A stretch of DNA of 21,176 nucleotides from Pseudoflavonifractor sp047637855 (GCA_047637855.1 JBLJBF010000051.1:1-21176); one strand, 5' to 3'. Counted from the first letter of the stretch, positions 9,013 through 14,920 are shown. Numbers and translations: made by a program. The notes: generated by a model from the letters alone, not told the origin.

Positions 9013-9051
9013 AAGAAAAACCTTAGAACCATTGAGGCTCTAAGGTTTCTT
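9013..9051 (-). terminator. Terminator of tRNA-Gln
   Basis: On the minus strand, directly after the tRNA CCA end, the stem AAACCTTAGA/TCTAAGGTTT (10 pairs, 9018-9027 with 9039-9048) is followed by TTTTTCTT. It separates the tRNA from the convergent integrase. Confidence 0.75.
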
Positions 9052-9052
9052 G

Positions 9053-9126
9053 TGGCAGCGGGAGAAGGATTTGAACCCTCACAAACAGAGTCAGAGTCTG
9101 TCGTGCTACCCTTACACAATCCCGCT
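9053..9126 (-). tRNA. tRNA-Gln (anticodon CUG)
   Basis: Read on the minus strand this is a complete 74-base tRNA with CCA encoded. The acceptor stem is AGCGGGA/TCCCGCT with discriminator G. The D stem is GTGT/GCAC around AAGGGTA. The anticodon stem is ACAGA/TCTGT with loop CTCTGAC, giving anticodon CTG. The variable loop is TTGT. The T arm is GAGGG-TTCAAAT-CCTTC. All stems pair, so the gene appears intact. Its 3' end faces the integrase at 7775-8976 and is the likely attachment site of the element. Confidence 0.93.
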
Positions 9127-9160
9127 TTCGACCGCCTGCCGTTTGACAAGCGCAGGGTTT

Positions 9161-9188
9161 ATTATACCAAAATCGGCAGGTTTGTCAA
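9161..9188 (-). promoter_or_regulatory. Promoter of tRNA-Gln
   Basis: On the minus strand a consensus -35 TTGACA (9183-9188) and a consensus -10 TATAAT (9161-9166) are separated by 16 bases. The -10 lies about 35 bases before the mature tRNA 5' end. Confidence 0.8.
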
Positions 9189-9201
9189 TACCATTTTTCA
9201 A

Positions 9202-9225
9202 GAAAATCCGCGGAAAGTCCGCGGA
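9202..9225 (-). terminator. Terminator of the 39-codon minus-strand gene
   Basis: On the minus strand the stem TCCGCGGA/TCCGCGGA (9218-9225 and 9207-9214, loop of three) is followed by TTTTCTTG. It lies about 55 bases beyond the stop of the small gene, with another large hairpin in between. Confidence 0.6.
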
Positions 9226-9232
9226 GAACATG

Positions 9233-9265
9233 CACGGGGCCGGAGTGACCCACTCCGACCCCGTG
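9233..9265. repeat. 15-base inverted repeat (large hairpin)
   Basis: CACGGGGCCGGAGTG (9233-9247) pairs with CACTCCGACCCCGTG (9251-9265), with one central mismatch and a three-base loop ACC. There is no T-run directly on either side. It lies just after the stop of the small minus-strand gene, so together with the hairpin at 9207-9225 it probably ends or stabilises that transcript. Confidence 0.65.
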
Positions 9266-9280
9266 TAAGGCAGGGGAAAT

Positions 9281-9400
9281 TCAGAACTGATCCGGTCTTT
9301 CGGTCTTGCCCTGAGGGCGGTCCTTCTTCTTGTTCTCGGCGCCGGGGTTTTTAGGCTTATTCTGGTTCTTGCTGTTCTGAGAATCATTTTTGTTCTGCAC
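9281..9400 (-). CDS. Small Lys/Asn/Gln-rich protein, 39 residues
   Basis: A GTG start (9398-9400) preceded by a very strong AAGGGAGGTGAAC ribosome-binding site opens a 39-codon frame that ends in TGA at 9281. The protein starts MQNKNDSQNSKNQNKPKNPG and ends KTERPDQF. It is extremely hydrophilic, rich in Asn, Gln, Lys and Pro, with no hydrophobic core, so it is probably disordered. The ribosome-binding site, the terminators that follow and the sensible codon use make it a likely real gene. I do not recognise a family. The composition recalls minor small acid-soluble spore proteins of Firmicutes, but that is only a resemblance. It is divergent from nrdR. Confidence 0.6.
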   Translation of the reverse strand: MQNKNDSQNSKNQNKPKNPGAENKKKDRPQGKTERPDQF

Positions 9401-9523
9401 AAAGTTCACCTCCCTTGCTGTGACCCTATTCTTCCCAATTATTGGTTCAACTTATACAGCCCGCTCCATGAAAAATGCCGCGCTAATCTTTTTAAAAAAG
9501 AGATACCATATTGGATATTTCTA

Positions 9524-9532
9524 TGATATAAT
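9524..9532 (+). promoter_or_regulatory. Extended -10 promoter upstream of nrdR
   Basis: TGA-TATAAT (9524-9532) is an extended -10 element with no good -35. The TATAAT forms the left end of a perfect 12-base inverted repeat, so the promoter core is embedded in a palindrome. Transcription would start near 9539 and leave a leader of about 185 bases before nrdR. Confidence 0.5.
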
Positions 9533-9614
9533 AGCCGCAGAGCGGCTATTATACGCGCATATAGGCACTCCGTGTCTATGTGCTGTGATTTTAGCCACGG
9601 CGCGGGACGCGCCG
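9527..9614 (+). repeat. Run of three hairpins with three-base loops in the nrdR leader
   Basis: Hairpin 1 is TATAATAGCCGC-AGA-GCGGCTATTATA (9527-9553, 12 perfect pairs). Hairpin 2 is GCATATAGGCAC-TCC-GTGTCTATGTGC (9557-9583, 12 pairs with two G-T). Hairpin 3 is CGGCGCG-GGA-CGCGCCG (9598-9614, 7 pairs). The 5' arm of hairpin 3 could instead pair with GCGCCG at 9637-9642, which is followed by TTTTT, so it could switch with a terminator. The rest of the 9401-9725 gap shows no gene. Confidence 0.6.
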
Positions 9615-9725
9615 ATGGCGTATGATACTTTTCTTTGCGCCGTTTTTCTCACCCGCCTGCGTTCATGGTATCGTCCTCTTGCTGTTACAGCTTATTTAGA
9701 CCAAATCTGTCTGGAGGAATCGGCG

Positions 9726-10181
9726 ATGAAATGCCCGTTCTGTTTGAATTTAGAGAGCAAGGTCGTAGACTCCCGCCCCTCGGACGAGGGCGCCAGCATC
9801 CGCCGCAGGCGGGAATGCCTGGAATGCCACAAGCGTTTCACCACCTACGAGACGATGGAGAGCCTGCCCTTGGTGGTCATCAAGAAGGACGGCAGCCGCC
9901 AGACCTTTGACCGCAGTAAGCTGCTGAACAGTATGCTGCGGGCCTGTGAGAAACGCACCGTCTCCTTCGACACCCTTCAGCGCATCGCCGACGAGATCGA
10001 GCAGGCCCTTCAGAACGAGATGGACCGGGAGGTCCCCTCCGCCCGGATCGGCGAGCTTGTGATGGAAAAACTTAAAGACGTGGACGAGGTGTCCTATGTC
10101 CGTTTCGCGTCGGTGTATCGCCAGTTCAAGGACATCAGCACCTTCATGTCGGAGCTCAATAAGCTCCTCAAGGAAAAATAG
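9726..10181 (+). CDS. nrdR: Transcriptional repressor NrdR
   Basis: NrdR is an ATP/dATP-sensing repressor of ribonucleotide reductase genes, and the protein here has 151 residues, the usual length. The zinc ribbon is complete: CPFC at the start (Cys3, Cys6) and CLEC (Cys31, Cys34), with the family signature VVDSRPSDEGASIRRRREC between them. An ATP-cone domain follows from about residue 48 (LVVIKKDGSRQTFDRSKLL) to about 138, with YVRFASVYRQFKDI near its end. The ATG at 9726 follows CTGGAGGAA. A longer in-frame reading upstream has no NrdR similarity and is rejected. It stands alone on its transcript or reads through to the HPr gene. No ribonucleotide reductase gene is in the window. Confidence 0.95.
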   Translation: MKCPFCLNLESKVVDSRPSDEGASIRRRRECLECHKRFTTYETMESLPLVVIKKDGSRQTFDRSKLLNSMLRACEKRTVSFDTLQRIADEIEQALQNEMDREVPSARIGELVMEKLKDVDEVSYVRFASVYRQFKDISTFMSELNKLLKEK

Positions 10182-10209
10182 GCCGGCCGCAGCACTGTAA
10201 AATTATTGA

Positions 10210-10238
10210 TTGAAAATTTTGCGTTTTTGTTATATCCT
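10210..10238 (+). promoter_or_regulatory. Possible promoter of the HPr gene
   Basis: TTGAAA (10210-10215) and TATCCT (10233-10238) are 17 bases apart in an AT-rich stretch after nrdR. The -10 is weak, so this is tentative. Confidence 0.4.
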
Positions 10239-10306
10239 ATTGGTAAGAAGCGCCCTATGTACCGGACGGCGCATCTGCAAGATTGAAGAAAAATGAGGTG
10301 GACCCA

Positions 10307-10579
10307 TTGTACGCACGGCAGACAAAGATCATTAATAAGACGGGCCTCCACGCCCGCCCGGCCTCCACTTTTGTGATGGCCACCAAGCAGTTTAAGTCCG
10401 ACATTACCATCCGCAACGTTGACGCGGGCGGTGATCCCGCCAACGCCAAGTCCATCATCATGCTCCTGGCCGCTGGTCTGAGCTGCGGCACAACCATCGA
10501 AATTGCCGCCAACGGCGCCGATGAGAAAGAGGCCGTGGACCATCTGGTCGCCCAGGTCGAGAGCGGTTTCGGCGAGTAA
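10307..10579 (+). CDS. ptsH: HPr family phosphocarrier protein
   Basis: This 90-residue HPr-like protein transfers phosphate in the PTS and, in Firmicutes, may act as a carbon-control cofactor. The active-site motif GLHARPAS is intact. Starting at TTG 10307 places the phosphorylated histidine exactly at position 15, as in the family, and gives an AGGTGG ribosome-binding site at the right spacing. A longer TTG start at 10283 fits less well. The regulatory serine motif NAKSI is present, but at Ser49 instead of Ser46. A three-residue insertion (around GGDPA) lies in the preceding loop. No enzyme I or HPr kinase gene is nearby. It could be a specialised HPr paralogue, so the symbol is provisional. 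Confidence 0.85.
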   Translation: MYARQTKIINKTGLHARPASTFVMATKQFKSDITIRNVDAGGDPANAKSIIMLLAAGLSCGTTIEIAANGADEKEAVDHLVAQVESGFGE

Positions 10580-10599
10580 TATCCGGTGTTGCCATTCGG

Positions 10600-10631
10600 G
10601 GAGGCGGCCTTATCTGGGGCCGCCTCCTTTC
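10600..10631 (+). terminator. Terminator after HPr
   Basis: A perfect 10-base stem, GGAGGCGGCC (10600-10609) with GGCCGCCTCC (10618-10627), is followed by TTTCAGTTTG. The T-run is short but the stem is very stable. Confidence 0.7.
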
Positions 10632-10681
10632 AGTTTGCCAATGATCTCTTTTCGGTGGGCTGCAAGAAGGAGTTTCCTCCC

Positions 10682-10710
10682 TTGACAAAGGCGGCACTTT
10701 CGGCTATAAT
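10682..10710 (+). promoter_or_regulatory. Consensus promoter of the leuA T-box transcript
   Basis: TTGACA (10682-10687) and TATAAT (10705-10710) both match consensus exactly and are 17 bases apart. The start would be near 10717, just ahead of the T-box leader. Confidence 0.9.
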
Positions 10711-10716
10711 GGCTCC

Positions 10717-10983
10717 AATCCCAAAAAGTGATGACGGGAAGAAGACGTGGGTACTCCCTCCCAGAGAGTTGGCGGTCGGTGCGAGCCAATGTGTGGAGCT
10801 TGCGTGTATACTGGTCCCCGAGCTGTCCGCCCGAACCGTCGAGTAGGGTGGAACGACTGGCCCCGTTAACGGCCCCGGCCTTGTTGGAGGCCATTGAGGG
10901 CTGCCGGGAGACTGGCAAGCCGAATCAGGGTGGTACCGCGTAAGTTTACGCCCCTGACCTAAATTTAGGTCGGGGGCGTTTTT
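10717..10983 (+). promoter_or_regulatory. T-box leader (tRNA-sensing riboswitch) of leuA
   Basis: The canonical T-box AGGGTGGTACCGCG lies at 10927-10940, directly before the terminator. Upstream, CAGAGAGTTGGCGGTCGGTG followed by CGAGCCAA (about 10762-10788) matches the apical part of stem I. On the 3' side of stem I a leucine codon CTG at 10811-10813, in TATACTGGTCCCCGAG, is the best specifier candidate. Such a leader lets uncharged tRNA-Leu stabilise the antiterminator and switch on leuA. The identification as a T-box is firm; the specifier assignment is inference supported by the downstream gene. Confidence 0.9.
10948..10983 (+). terminator. Regulated terminator of the T-box leader
   Basis: ACGCCCCTGACCTAAA (10948-10963) pairs with TTTAGGTCGGGGGCGT (10964-10979), including one G-T pair, and is followed by TTTT. 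It is the alternative fold to the T-box antiterminator. Confidence 0.9.
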
Positions 10984-11015
10984 GTATGCCCCCGGCGTCA
11001 AGGAGGTCATGTCTC

Positions 11016-12698
11016 ATGGACAATCAGAAGTACATTCCCTTCACCCCTCTCCGTATGGAGAAGCGCCGCTGGCCCGACCGTCAGATCGTCAAGGCTCCCA
11101 CCTGGTGCTCGGTGGATCTGCGCGACGGCAACCAGGCGCTGGTGGACCCCATGAATCTCGAGGAGAAACTGGAATACTTCCACGCCCTGCTTGACATCGG
11201 CGTGAAGGAGATCGAGATCGGGTTCCCCTCCGCGTCCGAGACCGAGTATGAGATCTGCCGCGCCCTTATCGACGGCGGCCACATCCCGGACGACGTGACC
11301 ATTCAGGTGCTGGTTCAGGCCCGGCCCCATCTCATAGCGCGCACCTTTGAGGCCATCAGGGGAGCCAAGCACGTCATCTTCCACTTCTACAACTCCACCT
11401 CCACCCTCCAGCGCAAGGTGGTTTTCCATACCGACGTGGAAGGTGTGAAGAAGATCGCGGTGGACGCCGCCGCCCTGATTGCGCAGCTGAGCCGGGACGC
11501 CGTCTCCCAGGGGATGGACCTGCGGTATGAGTACACCCCCGAGAGTTTTATGGGCACCGAGATGGACGCCGCTGTGGAGATCTGCCAGGCGGTGCTGGAC
11601 ACGCTGGGGGCCACGCCCGAGCGGAAGGTCATCCTCAACCTGCCCACCACGGTGGAGAACTGTATGCCCAACTACTTTGCCGATGAGATCGAGTATTTTA
11701 TCAGCCACCTGCCCGGCCGGGAGCGCGCCATCATCTCCCTCCACCCCCACAATGACAGGGGCACCGGCGTAGCCACCGCCGAGATGGGCCTGCTGGCCGG
11801 AGCCGACCGGATCGAGGCTACCCTATTCGGAAACGGCGAGCGTACAGGCAACGTGGACATGGTCACGCTGGCACTGAATATGCACACCCAGGGCGTGGAC
11901 CCGGAGCTCGACTTCTCCAACATCAACAAAATCCGCGAAATGTACGAGCGCACCACCAAGATGAAGGTGGGTGAGCGGCAGCCCTATGCCGGCGAGCTGG
12001 TTTTCACCGCCTTTTCTGGCTCCCACCAGGACGCCATCAACAAGGGCAGCCAGTACATGCGCGAGCGCGGCGCGGACAAGTGGGAAATCCCCTATTTGCC
12101 CATCGACCCGGCCGACGTGGGGCGGCAGTACGAGCCCATTATCCGCATCAATTCCCAGTCGGGCAAGGGGGGCGCGGCCTTCATCATGCAGCAAAGCTTC
12201 GGGTTTGATCTGCCCAAGGCCATGCACCCCGAGTTTGGGGCCATCGTCCAGGCCGAGACCGACCGGGTGGGCAAGGAGATCGGGCCCCAGCGGATTTACG
12301 ACCTCTTTAAGGAGCACTATATCGACGCCACCGCCCCCTACCACCTGGTGCGCCACTCCTTCGCCGAGTCCACCGACGAGAGCGGCCATTCCCATGTAAG
12401 CTTTGACGGCACGCTCCGGCATCAGGAGACCGTGTTCGAGGTCCACGGGGCGGGCAACGGCCCCATTGACGCCTTCTTCAACGCCATCCATGGCCAGAAG
12501 ATGGACCGGTTCTCCTTTGTGGACTACAAAGAGCACGCCGTCTCGGTGGGCTCGGACTCCATGGCTGTGGCGTACATCCATCTCCGGGACCGGGAGGGTA
12601 AGAATGTCTTCGGCGTGGGCATCTCCCACAACATCAATCTGGCCCCTCTCCGGGGCATACTCTCCGCCATCAACCGCGCTGCCCATACCGCCCGCTAA
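11016..12698 (+). CDS. leuA: 2-isopropylmalate synthase, long form
   Basis: The enzyme condenses acetyl-CoA with 2-oxoisovalerate in the first step of leucine biosynthesis. It has 560 residues and belongs to the longer LeuA class (the type common in actinobacteria and some Clostridia). The catalytic barrel begins with SVDLRDGNQALVDPM, carrying the metal-binding Asp and catalytic Arg. It also has HPHNDRGTG with metal-ligand histidines and LFGNGERTGNVDMVTLAL. The C-terminal part from about residue 430 is the LeuA regulatory dimerisation domain, ending IHLRDREGKNVFGVGISHNI. The ATG at 11016 follows AGGAGG; an overlapping ATG at 11009 is out of frame. It is a single-gene unit behind a T-box and a consensus promoter, with a strong terminator after it. 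No other leu genes are in the window. Confidence 0.95.
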   Translation: MDNQKYIPFTPLRMEKRRWPDRQIVKAPTWCSVDLRDGNQALVDPMNLEEKLEYFHALLDIGVKEIEIGFPSASETEYEICRALIDGGHIPDDVTIQVLVQARPHLIARTFEAIRGAKHVIFHFYNSTSTLQRKVVFHTDVEGVKKIAVDAAALIAQLSRDAVSQGMDLRYEYTPESFMGTEMDAAVEICQAVLDTLGATPERKVILNLPTTVENCMPNYFADEIEYFISHLPGRERAIISLHPHNDRGTGVATAEMGLLAGADRIEATLFGNGERTGNVDMVTLALNMHTQGVDPELDFSNINKIREMYERTTKMKVGERQPYAGELVFTAFSGSHQDAINKGSQYMRERGADKWEIPYLPIDPADVGRQYEPIIRINSQSGKGGAAFIMQQSFGFDLPKAMHPEFGAIVQAETDRVGKEIGPQRIYDLFKEHYIDATAPYHLVRHSFAESTDESGHSHVSFDGTLRHQETVFEVHGAGNGPIDAFFNAIHGQKMDRFSFVDYKEHAVSVGSDSMAVAYIHLRDREGKNVFGVGISHNINLAPLRGILSAINRAAHTAR

Positions 12699-12706
12699 CA
12701 TCAGAC

Positions 12707-12738
12707 AGAGGCGGTCCAAAGGGGCCGCCTCTATTTTT
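12707..12738 (+). terminator. Terminator of leuA
   Basis: AGAGGCGGTCC pairs with GGGCCGCCTCT (one G-T pair) around a short loop, and is followed by ATTTTTGT. It lies directly between leuA and the convergent regulator gene. Confidence 0.85.
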
Positions 12739-12743
12739 GTCCA

Positions 12744-12995
12744 TTATGATTGCGGCAGAAAAACGGTCTCGCCCTCCTCGGACCTGAGGGCGCTCTTCGC
12801 CACCGCGTCCGGCTGTAGCTCCAGAAATGAGGTTATCTTCGCAACCAGGTTGACGGTGGGGTTTGCCGTACCATGCTCAATTTCACGCAGGTAGGATGGG
12901 CTGATGTAAAGCTCGTTTGCCAGCCGCTCCTGCGTGTAGCCCTTTCGTTTTCTTAGAGACTTGATACAACGACCAACCCTTGCTGCCTCAGACAT
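12744..12995 (-). CDS. XRE-family helix-turn-helix transcriptional regulator
   Basis: This is a small DNA-binding protein of 83 residues, nearly all of it one HTH_3/XRE domain. The domain runs from about residue 8 to 66: IKSLRKRKGYTQERLANELY, then ISPSYLREIEHGTANPTVN and LVAKI. A short tail ends ETVFLPQS. It has no sensor or dimerisation domain, so it may act as a simple repressor, possibly of itself. The ATG at 12995 has a GAGGGGTG site 8 bases upstream; an upstream extension to 13085 lacks one. It is convergent with leuA and lies beside the rubrerythrin/desulfoferrodoxin operon, but nothing in the sequence ties it to either. Confidence 0.85.
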   Translation of the reverse strand: MSEAARVGRCIKSLRKRKGYTQERLANELYISPSYLREIEHGTANPTVNLVAKITSFLELQPDAVAKSALRSEEGETVFLPQS

Positions 12996-13057
12996 ATGGA
13001 AACACCCCTCAAATAAAAAATTTTTAGGCACGCAGACCGCGCCTCTCGGAGACTGTA

Positions 13058-13085
13058 AATATAGTCTATCACAACCACGAAACAA
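13058..13085 (-). promoter_or_regulatory. Possible promoter of the XRE regulator
   Basis: On the minus strand TTGTTT (13080-13085) and TATATT (13058-13063) are 16 bases apart. This leaves a leader of about 55 bases. The match is modest. The remaining gap to 13215 is AT-rich and shows no gene. Confidence 0.35.
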
Positions 13086-13215
13086 GATGTTAGTGTTTTT
13101 TTGTGTTTTTCTACAATTTATTATTTATTATCTTATCCCCATTAAGTAATATAGCGCATAAATCTACCGATTTTGTCGAATTGTAAATTCCTTCCTCACC
13201 TTTTGCTGACACAAC

Positions 13216-13255
13216 AAAGAAGAGCTGCCCGGAGTAATCCGGACAGCTCTTCTTT
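13216..13255 (-). terminator. Terminator of the desulfoferrodoxin-rubrerythrin operon
   Basis: AAAGAAGAGCTG (13216-13227) pairs with CAGCTCTTCTTT (13244-13255), with additional CCGG/CCGG pairing inside. On the minus strand the stem ends in TTCTTTGTTG. It begins about 10 bases past the rubrerythrin stop. Confidence 0.8.
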
Positions 13256-13265
13256 CCATTTAAAT

Positions 13266-13799
13266 TTAGTAGGACCGCGCGCAGATCTCAAAGTAGGCCT
13301 GGGGATGGGAGCAGACGGGGCAGATCTGGGGGGCCTCCTTGCCGATATGAATATGGCCACAGTTACGGCACTTCCACATATACTCGTCACCGCGCTTAAA
13401 GACCGCGCCCTCGTCCAAATTGCGCAGGAGGGTCAGGTAGCGCTCCTCGTGCTCCTTCTCCACCTTGCCTACGCCCTCGAAGAGGAACGCCAGCTTGACA
13501 AAACCCTCGGCCTTCGCGTCCTCGGCCATCTCGCGGTACATGTCGGTCCACTCGTAATGCTCCCCAGCGGCGGCGGCCTTCAGGTTGGCGGCGGTGTCAC
13601 CGATACCGCTCAGCTCCTTGAACCAGAGCTTGGCGTGCTCTTTCTCGTTGCCCGCGGTCTCCTCAAAGATGGCCGAGATCTGCTCGTATCCCTCTTTCTT
13701 GGCGGCACTGGCAAAATAGGTGTACTTGTTGCGAGCCATAGACTCTCCGGCAAATGCCTTCCAGAGATTGGCCTCTGTTCTGCTTCCCTTCAGTTCCAT
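13266..13799 (-). CDS. rbr: Rubrerythrin
   Basis: This non-haem diiron protein reduces hydrogen peroxide in anaerobes. It has 177 residues. The N-terminal ferritin-like domain carries the diiron ligands in AFAGESMARNKY, FEETAGNEKEHAK, YREMAEDAKAEGF and GVGKVEKEHEERY. The C-terminal rubredoxin-like domain has CRNCGHIHIGKEAPQICPVC, the two CxxC pairs that bind one iron. The start follows GAGAGGTAGTG. It is the second gene of an operon, 41 bases after the desulfoferrodoxin stop, so peroxide made by superoxide reductase can be removed by its neighbour. It ends at a strong terminator. Confidence 0.95.
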   Translation of the reverse strand: MELKGSRTEANLWKAFAGESMARNKYTYFASAAKKEGYEQISAIFEETAGNEKEHAKLWFKELSGIGDTAANLKAAAAGEHYEWTDMYREMAEDAKAEGFVKLAFLFEGVGKVEKEHEERYLTLLRNLDEGAVFKRGDEYMWKCRNCGHIHIGKEAPQICPVCSHPQAYFEICARSY

Positions 13800-13840
13800 T
13801 TAAAACACTACCTCTCTATGTAAATTGATTGAAATGTGCT

Positions 13841-14227
13841 TTAATTCGCGCTGACCCAGAAACCGTGCAGGTTGCACAGCTCGTAGCCGGTCACACCCTC
13901 GTCCGTGCAGAAGGTGTGGAGCACAGGCTCGTCTCCGGGCTTGGGCAGACGGAAAGTGACGGTATCGCCGCTGACGGCCGCGATAATGGGAAGGTAATGC
14001 TCCGGCAGCATGGGATGCGCCACCGAGCCCACCTTTACGTCTACGAAGTAGCCGCCGTCAACCGCGCGCTTCTCCACCACGGGAACGTGCTTCTCCAGCG
14101 CGCCGTCTGTAGTGCCCGCCACAAGCTTTTGCATAGCCTCGCCGCAGCAGAAGACCGGCACACCCTTGTCTACAGCCTTGAATACCACATTCCCACAGTG
14201 GGCGCAGCGATAGAGCTCGAGTTCCAT
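13841..14227 (-). CDS. dfx: Desulfoferrodoxin (two-iron superoxide reductase)
   Basis: The protein reduces superoxide to hydrogen peroxide without making oxygen. It has 128 residues. The N-terminal desulforedoxin-like domain has YRCAHCGN and VFCCGEAM, the four cysteines of centre I. The superoxide reductase domain carries the iron ligands: His in EKHVPV, HPMLPEHY, and Cys and His in CNLHGFW near the C-terminus. Centre I is therefore complete, making it the 2Fe type. The ATG at 14227 follows GGGAGGTAATATTT; a longer reading from 14272 runs through the ribosome-binding site and is rejected. It heads the operon with rubrerythrin. The upstream region shared with the divergent lipoprotein gene contains GATAAT-type repeats. 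Confidence 0.95.
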   Translation of the reverse strand: MELELYRCAHCGNVVFKAVDKGVPVFCCGEAMQKLVAGTTDGALEKHVPVVEKRAVDGGYFVDVKVGSVAHPMLPEHYLPIIAAVSGDTVTFRLPKPGDEPVLHTFCTDEGVTGYELCNLHGFWVSAN

Positions 14228-14293
14228 AAATATTACCTCCCAAATTTTATTTATACATAGCATACCATTCACCGGTAAGAACCCCGGCCGTAC

Positions 14294-14322
14294 TTGACAG
14301 GAATTATTATCGTTATTATATT
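14294..14322 (+). promoter_or_regulatory. Promoter of the small lipoprotein gene, with a possible Fur/PerR-type operator
   Basis: TTGACA (14294-14299) and TATATT (14317-14322) are 17 bases apart. Between and across them the sequence reads AATTATTATCGTTATTATAT followed by TATC. On the other strand it contains GATAAT twice plus AATAA, which resembles Fur-superfamily operators. The site lies 70-95 bases upstream of the divergent desulfoferrodoxin gene. The promoter is fairly good; the operator is only a suggestion. Confidence 0.5.
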
Positions 14323-14472
14323 ATCAGAAAATATTTCAAAAAGCAAGTGTCATTTCAAAAAAATTTTACCGTTCGTCCGGTTGGTGTAAAAGAACGCAAA
14401 CCACATATAATAGGAGACGGATGGAGAACCAAACATCTAATAATTGAAGGAAAAACACCGGGAGGATGTAAA

Positions 14473-14775
14473 ATGAGACGATATCTGGCTCTTTCAGGGC
14501 TTGTTTTAGCCCTGGCTCTTACTGCGACCGGCTGCACCACCACCAGTACCCCCGGCACTACCACAAAGCCCACCACAACCGCGACACCCAGCGCCACCCC
14601 CACGACCAGTACCGCGCCCAGTAACACCAAGGCGACAGGCGGCGTGATGAATAATGCGGGCCGAGGTGTGCGTAACGTGGCTAACGGCGTTGGGAATGCC
14701 GCCAGGGACGTGACCGGCGGGGTCGCCAACGGCGTGGCGGACATCGGCCGCGCTGCGGGCGACATGGTGCGCTGA
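14473..14775 (+). CDS. Small Thr-rich lipoprotein of unknown function
   Basis: This 100-residue protein has a lipoprotein signal peptide, MRRYLALSGLVLALALTATG followed directly by Cys21. A threonine/serine/proline-rich linker (about residues 22-55) follows. The C-terminal half is Gly/Ala/Asn-rich, with a loose repeated pattern: NVANGVGNAARDVTGGVANG, then VADIGRAAGDMV. This half could form amphipathic helices at the membrane or in the wall. The ATG follows GGGAGGATG. An in-frame extension to 14347 lacks any signal and is rejected. I know small lipoproteins of this general plan in Clostridia but no function. It diverges from the oxidative-stress operon and ends at a terminator. Confidence 0.75.
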   Translation: MRRYLALSGLVLALALTATGCTTTSTPGTTTKPTTTATPSATPTTSTAPSNTKATGGVMNNAGRGVRNVANGVGNAARDVTGGVANGVADIGRAAGDMVR

Positions 14776-14795
14776 CCTTAGAAAGGCCTTTTTGC

Positions 14796-14836
14796 AAAAG
14801 CAGGGTGTGGTTTTAAGGCCGCACCCTGCTTTTCGC
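14796..14836. terminator. Terminator after the lipoprotein gene, possibly also serving fhs
   Basis: AAAAGCAGGGTG (14796-14807) pairs with CACCCTGCTTTT (14822-14833). The stem has A/T-rich ends and can terminate in either direction. It lies beyond both the lipoprotein stop and the duplicated fhs tail. Confidence 0.75.
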
Positions 14837-14841
14837 ATTTT

Positions 14842-14919
14842 AAAACAGTCCGGTGATCCTGCCGTTTTCGTCCACGTCGATATTCTCCGCCGCCGGTACT
14901 TTTGGAAACCCGGACATGG
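14842..14919 (-). pseudogene. Detached second copy of the fhs 3' end
   Basis: On the minus strand these bases encode MSGFPKVPAAENIDVDENGR then ITGLF and a stop, nearly the same as the C-terminus of the intact fhs (MPGLPKVPAAENIDVDENGR then ITGLF). About 56 bases in the middle are identical; both edges show substitutions (GTCC/GCCC, GTGA/GTAA, AAACCCGGAC/CAGGCCGGGC). It has no upstream coding sequence. It lies between the terminator at 14796 and the hairpin-rich insert. It may be the original gene end displaced by a rearrangement, or the tail of a lost paralogue. Confidence 0.85.
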
Positions 14920-14920
14920 C

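Noticed and set aside
9233..9265. CRISPR-like or phage repeat interpretation of the GC-rich palindromes around 9200-9270
   Set aside because: They are single inverted repeats after a small gene, not regularly spaced direct repeats. Termination or RNA stability explains them.
11823..12719. Long minus-strand open frame opposite leuA
   Set aside because: Antisense shadow of leuA, with no ribosome-binding site and no protein family signature.
13173..13823. Plus-strand open frame opposite rubrerythrin
   Set aside because: Leu/Val/Gly-rich shadow of the rubrerythrin gene; it also runs through that gene's terminator.
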